Source: Pectobacterium punjabense
Lineage (GTDB): Bacteria > Pseudomonadota > Gammaproteobacteria > Enterobacterales > Enterobacteriaceae
Assembly (NCBI RefSeq): GCF_012427845.1
Contig: NZ_CP038498.1
Span: 1-64,000, forward strand
DNA length: 64,000 bases
Direction: 5' to 3'
Made by a program: the position numbers and the translations under genes. The notes beneath the pieces are model-generated. The model had not been told where the DNA came from, ran no database searches, and was given only the letters and a program-made list of their open reading frames with translations. This document shows, piece by piece, positions 40,085-49,208 of this stretch (positions are counted from its first letter, which is position 1; every line of letters starts with the position of its first letter).

Positions 40085-41497
40085 ATGTCTGCGAATAATA
40101 GCAGGTTGATAAAGCTTCTAGTTATCCTTTGTATTGCCGGTGGCTTATGGTTATTGCCGGTTCCTGATGGCGTTAAACCTGATGCCTGGCATCTGATGGC
40201 GATTTTTATTGCCACGGTTGTCGGTCTGATTCTTTCTCCTTACCCGCTTGGCGCGATGGCGATGTTCAGCCTGACCTCGGTCGCCATATTAGGGTTATTA
40301 TCCATTAAAGACGTGTTGGCGGGTTTTAGCGATCCCACTATTTGGATGATCGCCTGTGCCTTCTTTATCTCGCGCGGCTTTATTAAAACCGGTTTTGGTC
40401 GACGTATTGGCCTGCTGTTCATCAGCAAGCTGGGAAATAGTTCCCTCGGTCTGGCGTATGGTCTGGTGTTTACCGACCTGCTATTCGCTCCAGCGATGCC
40501 TTCCACGTCTGCACGCTGCGGTGGGATCATCACTCCGCTGTTCCGGTCAATCGCCGAAGCCTATGATTCCACACCGGAAAAAGGCACACAGCGTCGCATT
40601 GGTGCGTTTCTGGTGCAGTCCATTTTCCAGTGTAACGCCGTGACTTCCGCGATGTTCATGACTTCCATGGCGGGTAACCCGATGGTGGCCAAGCTGGCTT
40701 CCCAGTTTGGTATCCACATCAGTTGGACGGATTGGGCGTTAGCAACACTGCTGCCGGGCTTCCTGTCTTTGGCGCTGATTCCTTATCTGATCTACCGTTT
40801 CTACCCGCCTGAACTGAAGAAAACCTCAGAAATGCGCGCCATCGCCGTCGAAAGACTGCGTGAGATGGGCAAAATGACCCGCGATGAATGGGTGGTGCTG
40901 GGTGTGTTCCTTGGGCTGGTGACGTTCTGGGTACTGGGCTCTACGCTGAATATCGACGCGACGCTGACCGCGTTGGCTGGCCTGAGCGTGCTGTTGCTCA
41001 GCCGCGCGCTGACCTGGGACGATGTGGTCAGTGAGAAAGAAGCCTGGCACACCGTGGTGTGGTTTGCCGTACTGATGACGCTGGCTGGCCAGCTTAACAA
41101 AATGGGTCTGATTGCCTGGCTGGGCGGATTGGCCGGTAATGCGGTTAGCGGAATGCACTGGCTGCCGATGCTGGGTCTGCTGCTGCTGGTTTACTACTAC
41201 AGCCACTACCTGATGGCGAGTGCGATTGCCCACATCAGCGCCATGTACGCAATTTTCGTCTCTATTGCACTGGCAGCTGGTGCGCCGCCAATGCTGACCG
41301 TACTGGTATTCGGTATCTTCAGTAACCTGTTTATGTCTACAACTCACTACTCCAGTGGCCCGGCACCCATTTTGTTCGGCACAGGCTACGTGCCGTTGGC
41401 AACCTGGTGGAAGATCGGTTTCTTTGTCAGTCTGGTCATTATCCCTATCTGGCTGGGTGTTGGCGGCATGTGGTGGAAACTGCTCGGTTTCTGGTAA
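40085..41497 (+). CDS. DASS/SLC13-family di- or tricarboxylate transporter (CitT/TtdT-like)
   Basis: This is an inner-membrane transporter (470 aa) of the divalent anion:sodium symporter or antiporter class. Hydrophobic helices cover most of the chain. FISRGFIKTGFGRRIG and the double SNT-like signatures (APAMPSTSARCGGI and MSTTHYSSGPAPI) fit CitT/TtdT relatives. I chose ATG 40085 because GAGTGG precedes it; an in-frame ATG at 40067 lacks a ribosome site. It lies upstream of dcuS-dcuR, suggesting C4-dicarboxylate or citrate exchange under DcuR control. Confidence 0.87.
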   Translation: MSANNSRLIKLLVILCIAGGLWLLPVPDGVKPDAWHLMAIFIATVVGLILSPYPLGAMAMFSLTSVAILGLLSIKDVLAGFSDPTIWMIACAFFISRGFIKTGFGRRIGLLFISKLGNSSLGLAYGLVFTDLLFAPAMPSTSARCGGIITPLFRSIAEAYDSTPEKGTQRRIGAFLVQSIFQCNAVTSAMFMTSMAGNPMVAKLASQFGIHISWTDWALATLLPGFLSLALIPYLIYRFYPPELKKTSEMRAIAVERLREMGKMTRDEWVVLGVFLGLVTFWVLGSTLNIDATLTALAGLSVLLLSRALTWDDVVSEKEAWHTVVWFAVLMTLAGQLNKMGLIAWLGGLAGNAVSGMHWLPMLGLLLLVYYYSHYLMASAIAHISAMYAIFVSIALAAGAPPMLTVLVFGIFSNLFMSTTHYSSGPAPILFGTGYVPLATWWKIGFFVSLVIIPIWLGVGGMWWKLLGFW

Positions 41498-41590
41498 TGC
41501 ATTGATACCCGATGGCTTTCCTGATGCGAGACATTCCTGACACACAAAATGTACCGCGATAGGTTAAGCCTGATTCCCTTTCTTTAAGCT

Positions 41591-41617
41591 TACGCCCTGT
41601 CCTTGTGACGGGGCGTA
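41591..41617. terminator. Hairpin after the DASS transporter gene
   Basis: TACGCCCTGTC (41591-41601) pairs with GACGGGGCGTA (41607-41617) with one G-U pair. No T run follows, so it may only partly separate the transporter gene from dcuS. Confidence 0.45.
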
Positions 41618-41690
41618 TGCATCACGACACGCGAAACGCGGCGAAACAGTATAAGATAACGGTGTGATGATGTTTGTTTCGGAGAGTGAC

Positions 41691-43319
41691 ATGGGCAAGA
41701 AAAAGGCACCGCTCAAGCTGGGAACATCGGTGTTTTTGATGGTATCAGTGGTACTTGGCGCGGTGTTGTTGGTGGTCTATTCTCTGCTGTTTTTTCGCAT
41801 TAATCAGCTGTCGGAAGATCATCTGCGAGAAAAAGCCTTTGCCATTGCTCGCACATTTGCGGCTTCCCCTGTTGTTATTGATGAACTTAAAGGGATTGGG
41901 CGGCCGGAGGAAGTGCAGATTGCTGCGGAGACGATCCGCCAGCGTAATCAACTGCTCTTCGTCACCGTCACCGATATGGATACGGTGCGCCATAGCCACC
42001 CTGAACCGGAAAGAATTGGCGAACATTTTGCCGGTCGGGATATCTACCCGGCGCTGTTGGGGATGGAAAATACCTCAATCAACCGGGGGACGCTCGATCC
42101 GGCACTGCGGGTATTTACGCCGGTTTTCGACAATAACCACAAGCAGGTGGGCGTTGTCGCGTTGGGGATTGCTTTAACCAGCGTGCAGAAGGTGATTAGC
42201 GATAACCGCTGGATGATTCCCTGGACGCTATTGGCGGGGGCGCTGGTGGGTTGGCTCGGTACGCTGATTTTGGTGAAGGTGCTCAAGCGTATTATGCTGG
42301 GATTCGAGCCGTTTGAGATATCGAACCTGTTTGAACAGCGCAACGCGATGCTCAAACATATTAAAGAAGGGGTTATTGCGGTCGATCAGCATGGTCGGAT
42401 TACGGTAATCAATGATGAGGCGCGACGGCTTTTCCGGCAGAATAAGCCGCAGGGCAGTGAAGCGTCGGCTCTGAAGCCGGCCGAACGCGTTAGCGAACAG
42501 TGGCTTGAACACCTGCACCTGAAACAGGTGTTGGAAAGTGGTACGCCACGGCGCGATGAAGAGATTAACTTTAACGGGCACCTGCTGCTGACCAACACCG
42601 TTCCCGTTTTTGTGAAAGGCGATATTATCGGCGCGATTGCGACGTTCCGTGATAAAACGGAGATCAGCCAGTTACTGCAACGGTTGAGTGGGATGTCCTA
42701 CTACGCAGATGCACTGCGGGCGCAGTCGCACGAGTTTATGAACAAGCTGCACGTCATCTTAGGGATGCTGCACTTAAAATATTACTCGCAGTTGGAAGAT
42801 TACATCCTGAAGACCGCCAATAATTATCAGGCGGAAATCGGTTCGATTATTCGTAAAGTGAAGTCGCCAGTGATTGCCGGCTTCCTGTTGGGTAAAATTA
42901 ATCGCGCGCGCGATCTCGGTATTACACTCTCCATCAGCGAGGAGAGTCTGCTACCGGATACCGATGATGTTGATGCTACGAATGAATTGATTACCGTGTT
43001 GGGTAATCTGATTGAGAATGCGATGGACGCGATTGATGAACAGGAAAACTGTGAAATCAGCGTGAGCTTCCATCATCAGAATAACCGCCTTCACTGTACC
43101 GTGGGGGATGACGGCCCCGGCATTTCGTTGGAAAGCCAGGCGCGTATTTATGAACAGGGATTCTCTACCAAAGGCAGCGGGCGCGGTATTGGCCTGTACC
43201 TGACCAAACAGAGTCTGGAGAAGATTGGCGGCACTATCGAGTTTGAATCAGAACCTGAGGTGTACACCCAGTTTTTCGTTACTATTCCTTATCAAGCAAG
43301 GCTGTTTGACCATGATTAA
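41691..43319 (+). CDS. dcuS: C4-dicarboxylate sensor histidine kinase DcuS
   Basis: This is a membrane sensor kinase (542 aa), closely similar to E. coli DcuS. TM1 is at about 13-35. The periplasmic PASP domain has the ligand residues Arg100 and His103 (VRHSHPE) and Arg140 (ALRVFTP), equivalent to E. coli Arg107, His110 and Arg147. TM2 is at about 177-197, followed by a cytoplasmic PAS domain and the phospho-accepting His347 in SHEFMNKLH. The ATPase domain has NLIENAMDAI and GDDGPGI. ATG 41691 follows GGAGAG. It overlaps dcuR by eight bases. Confidence 0.95.
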   Translation: MGKKKAPLKLGTSVFLMVSVVLGAVLLVVYSLLFFRINQLSEDHLREKAFAIARTFAASPVVIDELKGIGRPEEVQIAAETIRQRNQLLFVTVTDMDTVRHSHPEPERIGEHFAGRDIYPALLGMENTSINRGTLDPALRVFTPVFDNNHKQVGVVALGIALTSVQKVISDNRWMIPWTLLAGALVGWLGTLILVKVLKRIMLGFEPFEISNLFEQRNAMLKHIKEGVIAVDQHGRITVINDEARRLFRQNKPQGSEASALKPAERVSEQWLEHLHLKQVLESGTPRRDEEINFNGHLLLTNTVPVFVKGDIIGAIATFRDKTEISQLLQRLSGMSYYADALRAQSHEFMNKLHVILGMLHLKYYSQLEDYILKTANNYQAEIGSIIRKVKSPVIAGFLLGKINRARDLGITLSISEESLLPDTDDVDATNELITVLGNLIENAMDAIDEQENCEISVSFHHQNNRLHCTVGDDGPGISLESQARIYEQGFSTKGSGRGIGLYLTKQSLEKIGGTIEFESEPEVYTQFFVTIPYQARLFDHD

Positions 43320-44034
43320 TGTACTGATTGTTGATGACGATGCCATGGTTGCAGAGCTTAACAAATCTTATCTGAACCAGGTTTCTGGATTTAGCTGCTA
43401 CGCGACCGTCCCCACGTTGCAGCAGGCACGGAACCTGTTGATGCAACCTGACTCGGAAATCGATTTGGTACTGCTGGATATTTACATGCAGCAGGATAAT
43501 GGACTGGATCTGTTACCGACTATCCGTGAATTTAGTGAAAAGACGGATGTCATCATCATCTCTTCTGCCAGCGACGTGTATACCATCAAAAAAGCACTGC
43601 ACTACGGCGTGGTGGACTACCTGATTAAACCTTTCCAGTTCTCGCGTTTTGAACAGGCGCTGACGGCCTATCGCGAAGAGGCGAACTTGTTCAAGCACCG
43701 TGATTTTGTTGCGCAGTCGGACATTGATAGCCTGATTCGCCGCACCAGCGGTAGCACGGCCAGCGAGCGCAAGAAATTGCCGAAAGGGCTGACCAGCCTG
43801 ACGTTGCGTACCGTATGCGAGTGGATTGAAGGCAATCAGGGTATTGAATTTTCTACCGAAATGCTGGCGAATGCGATTGGCATCTCCCGCGTATCCTGCC
43901 GTAAATACCTGATCTACCTGTCCGATACCGGAATCCTGACCACCAATATTCTGTACGGTTCGACAGGGCGACCGGTGTACCTATATCGTCTGCTGCCAGA
44001 AAAACAGGACTCATTGCGTCAATACTGTGAATAA
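43312..44034 (+). CDS. dcuR: C4-dicarboxylate response regulator DcuR
   Basis: This is the response regulator partner of DcuS (240 aa). The receiver domain has the acidic cluster VDDDA, phospho-accepting Asp56 in LLLDIYMQ and Lys near 107 (DYLIKPF). A C-terminal helix-turn-helix includes NAIGISRVSCRKYLIYL. It aligns with E. coli DcuR along its length. The likely target is the adjacent DASS transporter, and perhaps the symporter at 45576-46919; both are inferred from position. Confidence 0.95.
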   Translation: MINVLIVDDDAMVAELNKSYLNQVSGFSCYATVPTLQQARNLLMQPDSEIDLVLLDIYMQQDNGLDLLPTIREFSEKTDVIIISSASDVYTIKKALHYGVVDYLIKPFQFSRFEQALTAYREEANLFKHRDFVAQSDIDSLIRRTSGSTASERKKLPKGLTSLTLRTVCEWIEGNQGIEFSTEMLANAIGISRVSCRKYLIYLSDTGILTTNILYGSTGRPVYLYRLLPEKQDSLRQYCE

Positions 44035-44589
44035 ATCGCTGTGAATCGCTAGCGGTAATGTCATGTACTACTGCAAAATTCACCAGCCTTTTGAATAAAG
44101 ATGATAGTGACTCAGGGCTGAAAATCGCCCTGAGCGCGTCTGAGGTTGCATTAATCATCAAAGAGCATGGTGTGTAAGCACCTGCCACCTGGCGCATCCA
44201 TCGTGGTTTTTCCTGTGATGTGGCTGTTCAGGCGCGTTCCTCTTCGTCATTCTCGTCGTACCACTCGCTATACATAGTCCTCTCTCAATTATTGCCGATA
44301 ATTTATGCTGGATTATATCCAGCTCTGAACTACGGTCGGTTCAGCGTATGTTTTTCAGTCAGTATAATGCATTTGCATTGTTCAATGCGCCTGCATTATA
44401 ATTACCGTACTCATGCGAGTCATCGTAGATGATGCGACTTAAACTTGAGAGCAGAAATCCCAGCGGCTTAGCTAACCGATGACTCCGCCGTATGGGAAGT
44501 TCTGTTGCATATGGCAATGAATATATTCCCGGCGAGCTAGGCATTCGCCCCTCGTGATGTAGGAAGTGGGGATAAAGAGGGTTCAATCA
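44035..44589. other. Intergenic region between dcuR and prlF
   Basis: This 555-base gap has no recognised gene. It contains a hairpin, CTCAGGGC (44111-44118) with GCCCTGAG (44127-44134), without a T run, and the large palindrome at 44363-44400. The short open frames across it have no family resemblance. Confidence 0.55.
44363..44400. promoter_or_regulatory. 38-base palindrome upstream of the PrlF-YhaV pair
   Basis: TATAATGCA (44363-44371) and TGCATTATA (44392-44400) are perfect inverted copies. Inside them GCATT (44375-44379) mirrors AATGC (44384-44388) on the same axis. The left arm contains TATAAT, so a bound repressor would cover a promoter. Autoregulation by the PrlF-YhaV complex is a plausible reading, though the site is 190 bases before the prlF start. 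Confidence 0.5.
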
Positions 44590-44931
44590 ATGGCTATTCA
44601 AATTAATACGGCAGATGTGTCACTGCGCGCTGAGTCTCGACTCACCGAACGCAGCCAGACAACGATTCCGGCAGCAATACGCGATGCTTTGCATCTCAAG
44701 CCAGGTGAGTACATTAAGTACACCTTGCTTGCAGGTGGCAAAGTCATCATGTCTCGACAGGAAGAAGAACAGGACGACCCCGTTGTATCGCAGTTTCTGA
44801 CTTTTCTCGAAAACGACATGAAGAAAAACCCACAAAACATTCACCCCGTACCTGTGGCGTTCTGGGAAAGCATCAAAGCATTAACTGCTGGAGTTGAGGT
44901 CGATCTAGACGCGCCGCTTACTGATGACTAA
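44590..44931 (+). CDS. prlF: Type II antitoxin PrlF (SohA), AbrB-like
   Basis: This antitoxin (113 aa) neutralises the RNase toxin YhaV and represses its own operon. The AbrB-type swapped-hairpin DNA-binding domain is seen as ERSQTTIPAAIRDALHLKPGEYIKY (about 20-45), and the C-terminal part resembles E. coli PrlF (FLTFLENDMKKNPQN). ATG 44590 follows AAGAGG. It lies 23 bases before yhaV. Confidence 0.9.
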   Translation: MAIQINTADVSLRAESRLTERSQTTIPAAIRDALHLKPGEYIKYTLLAGGKVIMSRQEEEQDDPVVSQFLTFLENDMKKNPQNIHPVPVAFWESIKALTAGVEVDLDAPLTDD

Positions 44932-44954
44932 CTAAAAAAGCCAGGCGGTGAAAC

Positions 44955-45443
44955 ATGGAGTATTTAGAAGTAAATGGCTGGAGAATCTGCTTTCACTTAT
45001 GCTTTTTGCAGCAGATTGCAGAACTTGCTCAAAAGGTTGCTGAATTAAAGGCTGCAAAGCCCGGTGAATACCTTGGCAAGAAAGAAACAAAGCTCCTACG
45101 TGCGATTGAGCGAGTGATTGAGGAATGGATAGCCGTCGATCCTCTCAACGCGCAATACCGTCAGGGAGACACGTTAGGCGATGAATTCAAACATTGGTTC
45201 CGCGCAAAGTTCTTGTCGCAGTTCCGTTTGTTCTATCGTTGCAGCGCAGAGCATAAGACTATCATTATCGGTTGGGTAAATGATTTTGATACGCTTCGTG
45301 CTTACGGTTCAAAGACAGATGCCTATAAGGTGTTCGCAGGGATGTTAAAAGCAGGCGACCCACCAGATGACTGGGAGAAACTTCTCAGTGAGGCAAAAGC
45401 CGCTACCGCCACAACTTCTATTTCAGGTTTCCTTGGAAAATAG
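44955..45443 (+). CDS. yhaV: Type II toxin YhaV, RelE-superfamily RNase
   Basis: YhaV (162 aa) is an mRNA-cleaving toxin. Matches to E. coli YhaV include the VNGW start, IERVIEEWI, FRLFYRC, TIIIGWVNDFDTLRAYGSKTD and AGMLKAGDPPDDWE. The length is normal and no disrupting stop was seen, so the pair is probably active. It sits as a cassette between dcuR and a carboxylate symporter gene. The locus is prlF-yhaV in E. coli also. Confidence 0.92.
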   Translation: MEYLEVNGWRICFHLCFLQQIAELAQKVAELKAAKPGEYLGKKETKLLRAIERVIEEWIAVDPLNAQYRQGDTLGDEFKHWFRAKFLSQFRLFYRCSAEHKTIIIGWVNDFDTLRAYGSKTDAYKVFAGMLKAGDPPDDWEKLLSEAKAATATTSISGFLGK

Positions 45444-45531
45444 ACCTAACACAGAGTCCGTGATGACAGGCTTTGTTTGTCGTTTCGCCAAATGAACCAT
45501 CACACTGCTGGTGGTCGCGCTTAATAATTTA

Positions 45532-45556
45532 GGTTTCCCCCTGATTGGGGGAAACC
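45532..45556 (-). terminator. Terminator of the 2-hydroxycarboxylate symporter gene
   Basis: GGTTTCCCCC (45532-45541) pairs perfectly with GGGGGAAACC (45547-45556). On the minus strand the stem is followed by TAAATTATT, a weakly T-rich tail, 20 bases beyond the stop. Confidence 0.7.
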
Positions 45557-45575
45557 GTGATACTAGAGAGTGAAA

Positions 45576-46919
45576 TCAGGCAACCCAGCCCAGCAGCAAC
45601 GTTGCGGCGATGACGGTAGACGCGCCGCCGATGCGGGTAGCGATCTGTGCGAACGGCATCAGAGACATACGGTTAGAGGCAGACAGAATTGCTACGTCAC
45701 CTGTGCCACCCAGCCCGCTGTGGCAGGTGGTCACGATGGAGGCCTCAATCGGGTACATGTTCAGATAAGGCGCAATCAGGAAGCTCACCAGCGCCATGGA
45801 CAGCACCACAGAACCACAGACGATGACGTAGCCCACGGAGAATACCGCGACGACGCTCTCCAGTGGGATATACAGCATGCCAAGCCCGATCATCAGCGGC
45901 CACACCAGAGAGCTGGATACGAATTTGTAAACGCTGTGCGCACCCGTTTCCATGATGGCAGGAATAACGCGTCCGTATTTGCAGAAAACGGCGATCAGAA
46001 TCATCAGCACTGGACCTGGGATATGTACCAGTTTTTCAAACAGCCCACCGACGATGAAGAAGGCGCAAATCATCAGCAATCCGCCGCCCATCAGGTGAAA
46101 ATCGACCGGCTTTGGCGCGTCGTTGACGGCAAACATCGCGTTGTCTTCATCGCTGCGAACCAGACGACCTTCACCGTTCAGATCCTTGCGGCGCATACCG
46201 AGACGGGACAGCACCCCAGCACACAGAATTGCGAAAATGTTACCGACAACGGCTGCGGGCGCTAACTGAGCGACATAAACGTCTGGGCTTTGTCCCAAAA
46301 TAGCTGAATAGGCGAGGGACAACGGCAGGATACCTTCACCAATACCGCCACCGATGATAGGCACGATAATGAAGAAGAAGGTGTGATAGAAGCTGTAACC
46401 GCACAGTTTACCGACCAGCAAACCGGTTGCCAGCGCTGTCGCGGTGCCGATGACCAGAGGGACGAACATACGCACCATCCCCTGAATCAGGATTTTGCGA
46501 TTCATACCCAAGATACTGCCGACCACCAGACAGGCGATGACGAAATACAAGAAATTCGCCTCTTTCATCAACAGGTGTACGGTTTTCATGGTGTTGTCAT
46601 TAAATAAATTAAAATACACCATAATGGAAGGCACCATCAGGCATAGAATTGCCGGGCCGCCGATATCTTTGAACACAGGAATGTTGCTACCAATGTGCGC
46701 CAGTAAAAAACCCATTGTCATGATGACGGCGAAACCGCCAATCATATTTTTAGGTAAATATCCTTCATAGGCAGCGATCGCAACAATAGCGGTAATCGCC
46801 ATAAACAGAGCAACGGGAACGGAGCCAATTTTCTTTTTAAAGAAGTCGCCGATAAACGATGACTGTGTTTCCAGAGCGAGATCGTTCTCACATAAAATAT
46901 CAGTTTCAGTTTTTTTCAT
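45576..46919 (-). CDS. 2-hydroxycarboxylate transporter family symporter (citrate/malate type)
   Basis: This is a sodium- or proton-coupled transporter (447 aa) of the 2-HCT family (CitS, CimH, MaeN, MleP relatives). The two inverted halves each have a conserved GG motif: PIIGGGIGEGILPLS and CHSGLGGTGDVAILSASNRM. At least ten hydrophobic helices are visible. I chose ATG 46919, preceded by AGGGTG; an upstream GTG is less likely. The substrate could be citrate, malate or lactate; the context next to DcuSR favours a C4 or C6 acid. It is monocistronic. Confidence 0.9.
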   Translation of the reverse strand: MKKTETDILCENDLALETQSSFIGDFFKKKIGSVPVALFMAITAIVAIAAYEGYLPKNMIGGFAVIMTMGFLLAHIGSNIPVFKDIGGPAILCLMVPSIMVYFNLFNDNTMKTVHLLMKEANFLYFVIACLVVGSILGMNRKILIQGMVRMFVPLVIGTATALATGLLVGKLCGYSFYHTFFFIIVPIIGGGIGEGILPLSLAYSAILGQSPDVYVAQLAPAAVVGNIFAILCAGVLSRLGMRRKDLNGEGRLVRSDEDNAMFAVNDAPKPVDFHLMGGGLLMICAFFIVGGLFEKLVHIPGPVLMILIAVFCKYGRVIPAIMETGAHSVYKFVSSSLVWPLMIGLGMLYIPLESVVAVFSVGYVIVCGSVVLSMALVSFLIAPYLNMYPIEASIVTTCHSGLGGTGDVAILSASNRMSLMPFAQIATRIGGASTVIAATLLLGWVA

Positions 46920-47525
46920 TATATTCACCCTGCTAGGACAGTTGGTACAGAAAGAAATTACATCCCTGCCGTTTCATATCGTTACTATATTGATAGTGCA
47001 TCGTTATCGACGTAGGTTATTGCCTTTTTTATCACCAGTATCGGTGTGATTATCGAGCGTCGCTAATGCCATTGGCGGTAGAATGTTTATTATCAGAAAG
47101 AAGAAAAATACTCTTTTTTGTTTTTTATCAATTACTAACAAAAAGATAAAGAATGATGGATGTTATTTAACAATGAATCAATTCTGAGGGTAATCTAGCA
47201 TGATGAAATGTTAAAAATAATACGTTAATTACGTATTTGTGAAGTTATCAGCAACTCCATTTTAAATAACTTACGTCATTTTTTTGTAATTAAAATAATT
47301 TTTCAAAAAAGAAAGTGAGATAAAACAGGAGGGGAAATAAATCGTAGAGTGAAAATACCACGTTGTGAGAATAAGTAAATAATGTAATTCCATTTTAGTG
47401 AAAATATTTATTTAACTAAAATAGCCACTTTATTATTGAGCCATGTCATTTTCTTGCGAGTATATGAAGAGATCGTCAGTGAAGCATGAAGGGACAAGTA
47501 CGTCCCTACCAGATAGGCTGCTACA
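46920..47525. other. A/T-rich intergenic region upstream of the symporter gene
   Basis: This 606-base gap holds the promoter region of the symporter and the end of the next minus-strand gene. It is strongly A/T-rich with homopolymer runs. No gene, operator or recognisable repeat was found. Confidence 0.6.
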
Positions 47526-48209
47526 TTACTTTTTCAAACGATAAATGCCATTAAAACGGACGTTCATTCCACCACATTGACCATTATCTTCCACGATCAA
47601 ATTGCCGTTAATCAGCTGCATCACGCCGCTACATTCAATCACGTCACGTGAATCATTCCATTGAAGCCGATTGCCGTTTGGCGTTGCTGAGGCAGAAAAA
47701 CTGCCAAAATGCGCAATTTGCTCGCCATAACTCGATCTACCTCCATGCCAGATGGCGCGTCCTCTAAGATTCAGCGTACCGTTTTTCCCACGGGTAATCG
47801 TGATGCTATCGCCGAAATTGCGCCACGTGCCAAGCCAGGTATTGATGTCTGCCGTTTTGATGGGCTGTTTTTTAAGATAAGTCGATTCCACCCAACCGAC
47901 AAATTCGGATTTTTTGCCAAAATGCCACACGCAGGACCAGCCGTTTTTTTCCTGCGCCACCAGCACGCGGTCACCTGCTTTCAAGCTGGTTTTACTCTGG
48001 CAAGCCGCCTTATTATCCGGGCATCCATTCCTTATATCATCATCGTAAAAGTGGACTTTATCGCCATGCACCGCCGTGATTTTGGCGACAGAGTACTGGT
48101 CTGGATAATCAGGAAACGCGCCATTACGGCACATCGTCATCTCATAACCCCAGCCTGCAAAACAGGGAAATGAAGTACATAACAACACAACGCTCACCAT
48201 TCCTTTCAT
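47526..48209 (-). CDS. Secreted protein with SH3-like domain, function unknown
   Basis: I do not recognise this protein (227 aa). It has a signal peptide (VSVVLLCTSFPCFA, cut before GWGYEM), then an SH3-like segment (about 35-115: VAKITAVHGDKVHFY, LKAGDRVLVAQEKNGWSCVWHF, EFVGWVES). A C-terminal domain follows (about 120-227), with WLGTWRNFGDSITITRG and a closing NVRFNGIYRLKK, resembling small lipocalin- or avidin-like barrels. Several cysteines are spaced for disulfides (CRNG, NGCPDNKAAC, ECSG, QCGG). It is monocistronic with an AAGGAA ribosome site. Confidence 0.75.
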   Translation of the reverse strand: MKGMVSVVLLCTSFPCFAGWGYEMTMCRNGAFPDYPDQYSVAKITAVHGDKVHFYDDDIRNGCPDNKAACQSKTSLKAGDRVLVAQEKNGWSCVWHFGKKSEFVGWVESTYLKKQPIKTADINTWLGTWRNFGDSITITRGKNGTLNLRGRAIWHGGRSSYGEQIAHFGSFSASATPNGNRLQWNDSRDVIECSGVMQLINGNLIVEDNGQCGGMNVRFNGIYRLKK

Positions 48210-49208
48210 TGCTTAGTTTTCCTTGTCAAAAACACGACCAATACAACCCATGCCAATGGCTATTTTAATTAATTATATCAAAATCTTATATGATATTCAG
48301 CACCAATAAATGAAGGATAACATCTTGTCTGATATCGGTGAGAAAGGGGGCGATATCAGTGTATATGGCAGATCAGGTAAAAGCGGAGCGAGTGTTGCAT
48401 GGAATCATGTGCGCTGTTGACCCGTCGAAGAGGGGAAAGCAAAGTTTTTTTATGTAGCGTAGATAGTCATTCACCTGCTTATCACACCATGGTAAATATC
48501 AGAATTTCTTATCATCCGTCAGAGTTTTCACCTGCTGTTAACGTTTTTAACAAAAAATAGTGCTCAGATCTTGGACATGTAAGACCAGATGACTATAGTT
48601 TTTTTAATGGTGATAATTTCTTTTAGTAGACAATGAATCGGTTTTTATCGCTGTTTTTTAAAATAAATGCAAAATATACGACTTAAATTATGTGATAGAG
48701 CTGTATTTTATATATTAATAAAATGTAAGGAATTTTTGTAAATCCTTACAGCTTATATTGACGTCACCGCCATCTGTTGAGAAATTGAAGCCGTCATAGG
48801 GATATAAGGAGGAAAGCAGCGGTTTGCCTGAATGATTCTACGTCTTCATCCAGCATCCGTGAGCGGGTTGTGACGTTTCAAGATATAGGTGGTAGTTATT
48901 ATGACTATATCCCATAGCGTGACGGCAGTTTGCTCTGGTGACCACGATTCCTCCCCCAGTATTTTAGTTTTGCCTTCGGGCGACAGGGTACAGACCGCAG
49001 CACATAAAAATACAGGTCTGGCCAACCATATCCAATTGATTTCGAGATGCAGGACAGGATATCCGCGTTGTTAACATCTGCGTTTTTCGCGATCGCGCGT
49101 TTAACGATCGTGTTTTAACACTTATGTTTTAACAACAGGATTAACGCGTATGCAGCTTGGTGTCGGACGGGTATAGCACACAACATCATCCACAATGGAG
49201 CATAAGTA
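48210..49208. other. Long dppA upstream region
   Basis: This 999-base gap carries a hairpin, TGTAAGGA (48724-48731) with TCCTTACA (48743-48750), an unattached AAGGAGGA at 48807, and a GcvB-like target near the dppA start. A 57-codon frame from ATG 48901 has no family resemblance and is not called. The region probably contains a long dppA leader. Confidence 0.55.
49177..49195 (+). promoter_or_regulatory. Likely GcvB small-RNA target in the dppA leader
   Basis: The C/A-rich segment CACACAACATCATCC lies just upstream of the dppA ribosome site. GcvB represses dppA in enterobacteria by pairing its G/U-rich R1 region with such CA-rich sequences. The site is inferred from this resemblance; GcvB itself is not in the window. 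Confidence 0.5.

Noticed and set aside
44111..44134. CTCAGGGC/GCCCTGAG hairpin as a dcuR terminator
   Set aside because: There is no T run after the stem, so it cannot be called an intrinsic terminator.
45570..46265. A 231-codon plus-strand frame opposite the symporter gene
   Set aside because: Its composition is dominated by His, Gln, Arg and Asn, typical of the antisense of a membrane protein gene.
48832..48873. A 13-codon frame after the AAGGAGGA at 48807 as a leader peptide
   Set aside because: The spacing from AAGGAGGA to ATG is too long and the peptide shows no regulatory codon run.
48901..49074. A 57-codon frame after ATG 48901 upstream of dppA
   Set aside because: It has an AGGTGG upstream but no domain, signal peptide or family resemblance. 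It could be real but is not supported.
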